64,000 nt of DNA from Atherinomorus stipes. Its lineage: Eukaryota > Chordata > Actinopteri > Atheriniformes > Atherinidae. Location of the stretch: positions 1 through 64,000 of the forward strand of contig JALJCO010008724.1 in NCBI GenBank assembly GCA_023101725.1. Direction: 5' to 3'. Below the pieces are notes generated by a model, which made no database searches, had not been told where the DNA came from, and saw only the letters and a list, made by a program, of their open reading frames with translations. Positions 57,501 to 64,000 of the stretch are shown here, piece after piece. The stretch's first letter is position 1. Each line of letters begins with the position of its first letter. The position numbers and the translations under genes are program-made.

Positions 57501-59755
57501 TGCAATGAAACAAAAGGTGAAAAGTTTAAAGGGGTCTGAATACTTTCCGTGTCAACTATATGTATATGTATGTTCAAATAACAAGAAACTAAATAAACTA
57601 ATATTAAAAAAAATTACAACATTATAATTTAGTTAAATACATTTTTGCTTTTGGATTGTGGTTGAAAATAATAATAAAATAATAAGCAAAACTGTCACAG
57701 ACACATTACAGCACCTTCTCTGTGAACAGTGGACCAAAATACCTGTCAACAGGTGTAGAAGTCTTTTTGAACGTTAGAAGACCTGATTGCTGCTTTTATG
57801 GCAAAGTCTTTTTACAGAGGACATGTTATTTTAGCAAAACTTATGAGAGCGAGGATTCATAGACACCTAGGCCCTGATTTACAAAGAATCCAAATAAAGA
57901 GCTCTAATTTCTTTGCCATGCAGATAAATAGTCTCTTCAGCATTTGCGGGTGATCTACAAAGATTACACACGCAATCTGTAACAGGCGCAAACAGCAGTA
58001 TTTAAATTAGGATTTAGCGTGCGCTGTTGCTGTGCCGTGGAAAGTTCAGAAGAACATGTGGTAAACGCAAAATGAAATTTGACCTGATAAAGAGATGTTA
58101 GTTCCAGAGAAATAATATGAGGTAAACAAAAACAGAATATAAGATAACTATAACTATAGAGATCTATAAATAACTATAAATAAAAACAATGCAGCAGGTT
58201 TCCCTGTGGTTCGTAAGAAGAGGCCAGTTTAAGGCCTTGGATAAGGAGACGCTGTTGAAGATGGTCTGATATTACGCACGCAGTGCGTGCTTTTTGGTAC
58301 AATACGAGGTGCTGGACCTGCGTAATTGCCCCCCACCCTACGCAAAAAACCCAGTTTAAAATAGTATCAATAGTTTCAGCTACGTTACTGGTTATTTTCA
58401 CAGAGTTTTCTGTGGGGTGGGGGGAACTTCACGCTGGACAGCAACCTCAGAGCAGGAGCAGCGGTGTGAAGAGGAGGAAGTGGGTCTGGAGAGGAGAAGG
58501 ATGCAGGAGCTGATCTAAATTTAGGGGAGTGGGTGGCCTAGTGGTAGCGTCGTGGGCTTTGGCGCAGAGGACCCGGGTTCGAGTCCCCGACACGACTCCT
58601 AGGTTAAACACTGTGGAACCCTCCAACTGCTCCCCGGGCGCTTTAAGTAGCAGCCCACTGCTCTCTGATACTCAGTACAGAGATGGGTGAAATGCAGAGC
58701 CCTAATCATACAAGTATAACAAAAAAAAAAGTAAAAATATGCCATTGGCAAAAAATAAAAGAAAAGAAAGACATAATTAATGTCAGCTTTAACTACCATT
58801 ATGCTGCAGCTGCAGATGTTCTGACTCATCTGTCTAGAATAAACCGTGTTTAACAGTGATGTTGATTGTTATTTAATTAGATAATGAAAACTTGACGTGT
58901 CGCCTGAACACCTCATGAGAAATGATTTTGACCCGATGCTGCATGTCTGCAGTCCTGCAGCAGCATTCTTTCAGTCATCAGTGCATAAAGCTTCCAGTTA
59001 ACACCTGCTTTTCAGACGTGCTAAACTACGCAACATTTTGCGCCTGCTTTCTGTTACACAGTTGATAAATCACATTGTGTGTGTAAAGCTGAGTTGTTTG
59101 CATCGTCTCCTCCCAATATTTTGCGCATTCTGGCATAAACGCCCAGATTGCATATTCATCTACAACAGACGCGCAGAATGGATAGCGGGGCTGTTTTGCC
59201 TGTTAACAGGCGCAGACCTCCTTTTGCCCTGCTTGAAAATCAGCTCCGGTGGATTCTTGCGCGTGTAATGAAGATATTGCTCGTTTTTGCACGCGCAAAC
59301 CTTTCATAAATCATGGTCCAAGTCTCTGTACTTAGCTGATTTGTCCAGATCTATATCCTGTTGAAAATGTGTGGCATTTCTGGTGTCAGATCTAGTATTA
59401 TTCAGTAAAAGTAGACACAGATTCATCTGGTAATACTTCAATGATTTGTTTCAACAGTTTCCAGGCAATTAAAAAGTGTATTTAAAAGGACAAAGATTTT
59501 TTTTTTTTTTTTTTTAAGTAGTAAAATGTATCTTTGAAGTTGACGAAACCAGATTTCAAACTATTTCATTAAAGAAAAAGTTTCCAACATTTCTGTAGTC
59601 TTATATAAAGTGTTGCATACCTTTCTGGTAATATCCTGCCAGCTGAGTGATAAATATATGACAATGAATATCAGCAGTCCCTCCAACAGAACAAGAGAAG
59701 TAATGACACAAGCAGAGATGGTCCTCCAACATGCTCGCCTCTGAGGGGATGCCAT
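53198..59755 (-). CDS. Ecto-ADP-ribosyltransferase-like membrane protein, catalytic motif degraded
   Basis: Two exons: 59755-59621 (ATG in GCACCATGG; donor GTATGC) and 54049-53198 (acceptor CTCTGTTCTTTGCAG), joined in phase 0, 328 residues. Exon 1 is mostly a hydrophobic segment (~13-38). Exon 2 shows the vertebrate ART layout: [17 protein letters not shown]170 in [23 protein letters not shown] and VLIPPYEVF. Family members transfer ADP-ribose from NAD+ to arginine on cell-surface proteins using an R-S-EXE triad. Here the STS position (191-193) is VGH, and the EXE just before VLIPPYE is H224-N225-Q226, so activity is doubtful. Residues ~279-303 form a second membrane segment with a 25-residue tail, unlike GPI-anchored ARTs. 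Three N-glycosylation sequons are present. An acceptor seven nt before the ATG implies an upstream 5'-UTR exon. Confidence 0.85.
54473..54565. repeat. (TA)n compound microsatellite
   Basis: Two long TA runs separated by CATATGTGTGTATATG-like sequence. It continues after the MITE at 55361-55402, so the MITE landed inside a TA tract. Confidence 0.95.
54567..55360. mobile_element. MITE inserted in a (TA)n tract, ART intron
   Basis: Begins GCTGTCAAACAATTAAAATA and ends ATATCACGTTTAACTGACAGC, inverted at the ends (GCTGTCA). The AATCACGATTAATTGG-type left arm is a common fish repeat. Flanks are TA microsatellite on both sides. Confidence 0.7.
55660..56647 (-). pseudogene. Tc1-like transposase pseudogene
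   Basis: Starts at 56647. N-terminal paired-type [23 protein letters not shown], then [16 protein letters not shown], followed by the GRPAK hook. The catalytic part is in another frame: [14 protein letters not shown] (first Asp) and [17 protein letters not shown] (second Asp). The frame breaks near 56340 and again near 55990, and stops follow in the last quarter where the Glu motif should be. Full-length relatives have ~340 residues. The protein cannot be made intact. Confidence 0.9.
56846..57376. mobile_element. TTAA-type MITE nested in the Tc1 element
   Basis: Left AGGTATTGTCCGAAGCTCCC and right GTCC-rich GGGACTTTGGACTCTACCT are imperfect inverted repeats, with TTAA on both sides (56842-56845, 57377-57380). 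The minus-strand frame at 56842-57165 lies wholly inside it and is not a gene. Confidence 0.8.
57868..59322. mobile_element. Terminal-inverted-repeat element with nested SINE, ART intron
   Basis: Left end TAGGCCCTGATTTACAAAG pairs imperfectly with right end CTTTCATAAATCATGGTCCA. Inner sequence is rich in GCGCA/TGCGC words. No transposase frame. A tRNA-derived SINE occupies 58527-58740. Confidence 0.6.
58527..58740 (+). mobile_element. tRNA-derived SINE
   Basis: The head carries A-box GTGGCCTAGTGG and B-box GGTTCGAGTCC with normal spacing. The body has CTGCTCCCCGGGCGCTTTAA, CAGCCCACTGCTC and GATGGGTGAAATGCAGAG, as in common fish SINEs. It ends in an A-rich tail. Confidence 0.85.
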
Positions 59756-59762
59756 GGTGCAT

Positions 59763-60289
59763 CTGAAAAATAAAAAAAACTTTAATCTAAACTGAACAAT
59801 TTTAAAAGTGATTCAGCGGATTTTGAAATACTTGTTTTCTGAAATAGTATGTGATTTAGAGTACGGGGTGTATTTGTCTCGATTCAAAATGTTAAAGATT
59901 TTATTTAACTTTGTTGCTAAATCAATAAGATTTTTCAATAACAATGCCTGCAACAGACAGTAAAATCATTTGCAAAATATTTGTAAAAATCTTCATTGAT
60001 CTCTATGACAAATTATAATTTTAGCAAGGATTGGGATTGTGGGATGAGCACAAGATTAATCATAGCAAAATTATATTTATGAACATTGGTAGGTTACTGC
60101 TGCCAAGGAGGTAATGAGATGTTGGGTGTTTGTCCATCTGTCTGTTAGCAAAATAACTCAGAGTAGGCTCCTGAACAGATTTGGATTAAATTTTTGGGGA
60201 ATGATGATAATGGCACAAGGAAGAACCCATTTAACTTTGGTGTTGAGCGGATAACCATTTGGATCGCGAAAGTTTTTGAAGGTTTTTTA
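59763..60289. other. Upstream flank of the minus-strand ART first coding exon
   Basis: A splice acceptor (TTTTATTTTTCAG on the minus strand) lies at ~59763-59777. The matching upstream UTR exon and promoter could not be located. Confidence 0.45.
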
Positions 60290-60545
60290 AGCAGAGGGTG
60301 CATGGACCGGGGGGTTGTTTGCTTGACAGTGTGCTCTAATTGGAGCAAATAAATTATGTAGAATGATAAACCTAGAATGATAAGCTGCTGTCTGATTGAA
60401 CCGTTTTCTAACAAAGAAACAAAGCTGACTGTCCAGAAACAGGAACTTTGATTCTCACTCTGGACATTCACATGGCCTCGTCAATGCACAACAGATCATA
60501 CTACCCCAAAACCCCAGAAAAGTGAAATTTGATGTCATGGCATTT
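60290..60545. mobile_element. TTAA-type MITE, family G copy 2, right part
   Basis: Homologous to 43465-43710 (shared GTGTGCTCT.ATTGGAGCAA, GAACTTTGATTCTCACTCTG, GTGAAATTTGATGTCATGGC). Ends directly at the TTAA 60546-60549 that also starts the next element. Left end missing. Confidence 0.75.
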
Positions 60546-60549
60546 TTAA

Positions 60550-61174
60550 AGCCAGGGTTGTTAATCCTGCTCAGAAACAATTTTTGTTATACTGGGTGAA
60601 ATGGTCCTTCCATCCTGACAGTATCAACACATCATGTATTTATAAAAAGGAAGGAAAAAGTCAGACCTCTGTAATAGCTGCAGGTCCGTAAAAACTCTGA
60701 CCAAACCCCTGCCATTCGCACCGAAAGGTAGGAATTGGCAATTTGCAACTTATTGAAAGAACAAATCAATGCCTTTACGTCTTGTCTCTGTTCCTCCCCT
60801 CTCACCATCCCCCACATGACCCCCCTGTGCGCTGCTCACTGTAAACAAATATAGCTAAGGGACCATTAAATACTGCTGCTCCGAAATAACAAAACAAAAC
60901 AACAGATAAGGATTAAGTCTCAGAGGCGTTGAAGTTTGCAGTGTGGACTTTTTAAACCGCAGGAGTTGGAGGTGAGTGGATTAAAGTTTTTAAAAACTCG
61001 GTTTGTCAGCTGTTTACTATCAAGCTAACGAGCTATCCACTCGCTGTTATCATTAACCTGCTCGTAAAATATCGGTGCACACATCCCTGCGCGCTGAAGG
61101 TGTAGATTCGAGTGGTGTGTTTTTTAAAACTGTTGCTTGCTCAGACCGTTTTTCCAACATTGCCAACCCTAGCT
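60550..61174. mobile_element. TTAA-type MITE, family F copy 2 (inverted relative to 26153)
   Basis: Termini AGCCAGGGTTG and TTCCAACATTGCCAACCCTAGCT with TTAA on both sides (60546-60549, 61175-61178). Confidence 0.85.
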
Positions 61175-61178
61175 TTAA

Positions 61179-63472
61179 GTATCATAAGATCATACAAACA
61201 CACGCAGAACTACTAAGAGGTAAAACCTAGTCAGTGCAACGGGAAGCAGCATCACAGTATCATCATGCAGAATAAAGGGTGGTCTATGGTGATGCAACCT
61301 TGTCTCTGCAAGGAGGAGGAAGCCCGCACGGCCCAAGACCCGGGCCCCCAGCAGCGGCAGAACAGGCATCCCCTGAGCCAGCAGACCCCCCATAATGCAG
61401 CGAACCATCTCAGTTTAACTTGCCGCCATTCAAATTATGGTCACATTAGAGAAAAATTAAACTCATCCCTGCATTCGTCAGAGTCTTCTGCAGCTAACTG
61501 TTCAAGAATCTTTTGGATACAACTTTTCGTTTGCGAACAGCACTCAGTTGTTCAAATGAAAGCGCATAACTATGCAGTAGAATGCAGCCCTCACTCTAAG
61601 TGCCTGTCTGTTGCCGGGCAACCACAATGTCAGGCCCTGCCGTTGTGCATGTGCGTCTCCTCAAACCACACACACAAGCGAGGAATATAAAGTGGCACAA
61701 AAGACAGGAATTGTATAAAACTATTCTATTAAACTCCACTGTTACTTTCTCTGTTGCTTCAACAGCAGATTTAAGCAGATGCCTGTGTCTGCAGACAGCT
61801 GTAAATGTCAGCTGTCAGAATGGGAGGAGGAAGCAGTGTGTGATATTAATATAGCATTCATAATTACTGCTTTAATTACAATTTTAATATTTATGATACT
61901 TATCTGATGGGGGGGTGGGGGGCTTCTTATATCCCACTAGTGATTTAAAACATCAAAACATCTACTTCCAGTTGGATTTCAGGTTGTATTTCCAAAAACA
62001 CTGCCACTGTACTGTAAAGGCTAATGTTGCCATTAGCCTTTACTAGCAAGTGAATGAAAACTATATAATAGCTCCATCATCATATCATAAACATGTCAAC
62101 TATGATGTGCAGTGATATGAGTAAAACTCAAAGCTGGTCGTGTTATTATCATATCAGATGATCATTCGTCTGATCTTAGAAGCAAAGCAATGTCAGGCCT
62201 GCTTCAAATACAGCTAAGAATATCAGGTGCTGTCAGCTTTTTACGCTTCTTGGAGCAGATTCTTGACCTATTGCCCCCTTGTCTTCATGATCAGACACTT
62301 GTGGCCCAGCTTGGGCCCACTTCATGTCTCTTTTGGAGACCATTCAGTTATCCTATACAGTATGCTATGTTATACTTTAAAGCAGCGTTTGAGTTTGTGC
62401 CACATGTTCTGGATAACTTGTAGATGTGTGCATTTTAATGAGATGTAGGTTGACACCAGCTGAGGAGAAACACCCTTTAACAAGAATTTGTGGATCATAT
62501 TGATCCAGGTTCATAACTTGTCAGAAAAAGTGATGCCATCTGTATTCTACTAAAAACGATACCTACCAGGCAAAGTTTCAGCTTTACCACAGATGTCAAA
62601 TTATTATTCGGTCTATCACCATTTTTTCCATGATTAAAGGCAACTTAAAATCTCAACACAATTTGAACTGATACATTACAGCTGATTTGTTGACCCTTCT
62701 TTATAGTTATCCTCAGAGCTAATGCAGACATGACGAGAGAGAATACCAAACTTTACTAAGGAAAAATAGACTTTTGGATTACTTAGTAACTTACCACATG
62801 ATGAGCAGCACTTTGTAGACTGTAGCTAAATGCCTCTTACATGTCTTTTCTTTTTTCGTGTTTAACACCTGAATGGCTTATCTTTGTGTTTGCAGAGCTT
62901 TCTACCAAACAGGATTAGCGAGTTTTACTGCATATGAAACCTCCCGGCAGCAAGGTAAACAGTGATGACAGAGCCGGAGTGGAGGTAGTTTCATTTTTAA
63001 ATGTTAAACACTGAGTGTATTTCAAACAGCAAGTTTCAAGCTAAAACAGAATTTTTGGGAAGAAAAGAGTGTGGGAAAAGTCTAGTCACGCATCAAAGAG
63101 TGCAAGCATGAGGTATATGACCCAAGGTGTGCACAGAAGTGAGCACTGCAGTTGCACCTGTAATTCCTGTAATGCAGAACTTCCTAGTTGGTAAAAAACA
63201 CACAGCTAACCAGCACTCCTAACTGTCTGACTCAGAGCATGCTGCGGTCAAAACCACCTGCAGGACAAAGGTAAGCCAAAACTTTTCCTACTTTATTGCT
63301 AAATAGTAAAATAATGTTCTTTTAGGGATAATGAAAAATTTTACAATGCTACTGGTCAGGTTTATTGCTTATCGCCTCAACCATCAAGCATGAGGATCTG
63401 AAGTGTTCGTGCTAACAGGACAACAATTCAAAGTCTGATGCATGTCTGTGACTCTTGGTGCTTTGTTTTCAT
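61179..63472. other. Interval upstream of the plus-strand ART gene
   Basis: No gene supported. The overlapping frames at 61265-61690 and 61600-61854 show no motif. The second ART's promoter and 5'-UTR exon(s) should lie here, since its start-codon exon begins at an acceptor. Confidence 0.4.
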
Positions 63473-63478
63473 CCAGAT

Positions 63479-64000
63479 ATGAAGCGTAAGAAGCCATCAG
63501 TGTGTGAGCTGGGATTTCTGGCAAACTATGCAGCCTTTTGCGTGGTGGTGGTGGTGCTGCTGCTGTTGTACAATGACCCATTTCTCCTCCTCTGGTGGCC
63601 TCAGAGACCTGCAGAGGTGAGGTTACGGTTCCTTTTCCCATGAACTAAAAAACCAAAACCATCACAATTAAAGATTTTCTTTATTTTTTTAGTCTTTAAT
63701 TTTCAATTTTTGATTTCACTCACTTTGATTTCTCTGATCTGCCCCTGCAGAGATCTCAGACTGCTATTTTGCCTCTGGATATGGCCTCAGATTCCATTGA
63801 TGACATGTATGATGGCTGCCGCTCTGAAGCTGCCTCTCTGATAGACTTGTTTGGAGTGTTTGAGTGGCAGTTTAACAGAGACTTCAGTTATGCCTGGGCT
63901 TTTGTGGAGAAATATGCAAAAAAGCCTGCGCACATGCACATAAAAGAAGACCATGCCATAGTTGTGTATATGTTCACATATTTGGCTTATATCAGACAAA
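63479..64000 (+). CDS. Ecto-ADP-ribosyltransferase-like gene, 5' part, runs off the window
   Basis: Coding exons 63479-63616 (46 codons, donor GTGAGG) and 63751 onward (acceptor TGCCCCTGCAG), joined in phase 0. Exon 1 encodes a short basic start MKRKK and a Val/Leu-rich membrane segment (~20-39). Exon 2 opens with LDMASDSIDDMYDGCRSEA, the hallmark start of vertebrate ART domains, then FNRDFSYAWAFVEKYAKK and HAIVVYMFTYL. Only ~83 codons of this exon are inside, so the R-S-EXE catalytic residues are not visible. The ATG is 3 nt after an acceptor (TTTCATCCAG), so the 5' UTR is spliced. Exon layout and intron phase equal those of the minus-strand ART at 53198-59755, indicating a local paralogue pair arranged head to head. 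Confidence 0.88.

Larger units (their letters stand above)
55403..57559 (-). mobile_element. Tc1/mariner element (salmonid Tc1-like), inactivated
   Basis: Long inverted arms begin CGGAAAGTATTCAGACCCCT and end AGGGGTCTGAATACTTTCCG, with similar ~150-200 bp inner arms (GCAAAAATTTCTACATTTTT on the right). TA-rich flanks fit a TA target. The transposase reads on the minus strand. A TTAA MITE (56846-57376) interrupts the right arm, so the original element was ~1.6 kb, the standard Tc1 size. Confidence 0.92.

Noticed and set aside
61265..61690. 141-codon frame upstream of the second ART
   Set aside because: Low-complexity composition, overlapping frames on both strands, no motif and no splice context.

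Overview
The window reads as a repeat-dense segment of a teleost fish genome. It has spliced genes with GT-AG introns, fish-type Tc1, hAT, CACTA (En/Spm), L2 and tRNA-derived SINE sequences, (TA)n and (ATCT)n microsatellites, and paralogues of the fish ecto-ADP-ribosyltransferase (ART) family. Most of the 64 kb is transposon sequence. Only three host-like or complete gene models can be supported, plus one complete transposase.

Layout. 1-27.7 kb: no host gene supported. It is a mosaic of short inverted-repeat elements: many TTAA-flanked MITEs, several hAT-type elements with readable 8-bp target duplications, TAA-flanked Harbinger-like MITEs, an L2 3' end, another non-LTR 3' end, and microsatellites. 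27,704-38,937: one 11.2-kb CACTA/EnSpm-type transposon, bounded by perfect 21-bp terminal inverted repeats and a TA duplication, with dense GGTAC/GTACC subterminal motifs. Inside it lies an apparently intact nine-exon gene for a 494-residue SAMD3-like (sterile alpha motif) protein. Only 2 nt after its stop codon comes an intact single-exon 813-residue transposase with two C2H2 fingers and CACTA (CMC-type) catalytic signatures. Its introns have been invaded by at least four other elements, including a three-level nest of hAT-like elements. 38.9-53.1 kb: more mobile sequence, with a reverse transcriptase fragment, a 3.3-kb hAT-like element with a BED-finger remnant and two nested insertions, and a large foldback repeat split by a later insertion.

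53.2-64 kb: an ART gene neighbourhood. A minus-strand two-exon ART-like gene (328 residues) has lost the STS and EXE catalytic positions. Its 5.6-kb intron holds a Tc1 fossil and three further element insertions. A plus-strand second ART gene begins at 63,479 with the same exon layout (membrane-anchor exon, phase-0 intron, catalytic-domain exon) and runs off the end.

How it fits together: the two ARTs look like divergently arranged paralogues coding for membrane-anchored surface proteins. The SAMD3-like gene and the transposase look like two gene products of one transposon, possibly from one bicistronic transcript. The main candidate for an undescribed system is this CACTA element with a full SAMD3-like passenger or accessory protein. 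All boundaries were read by eye; no homology search was run.
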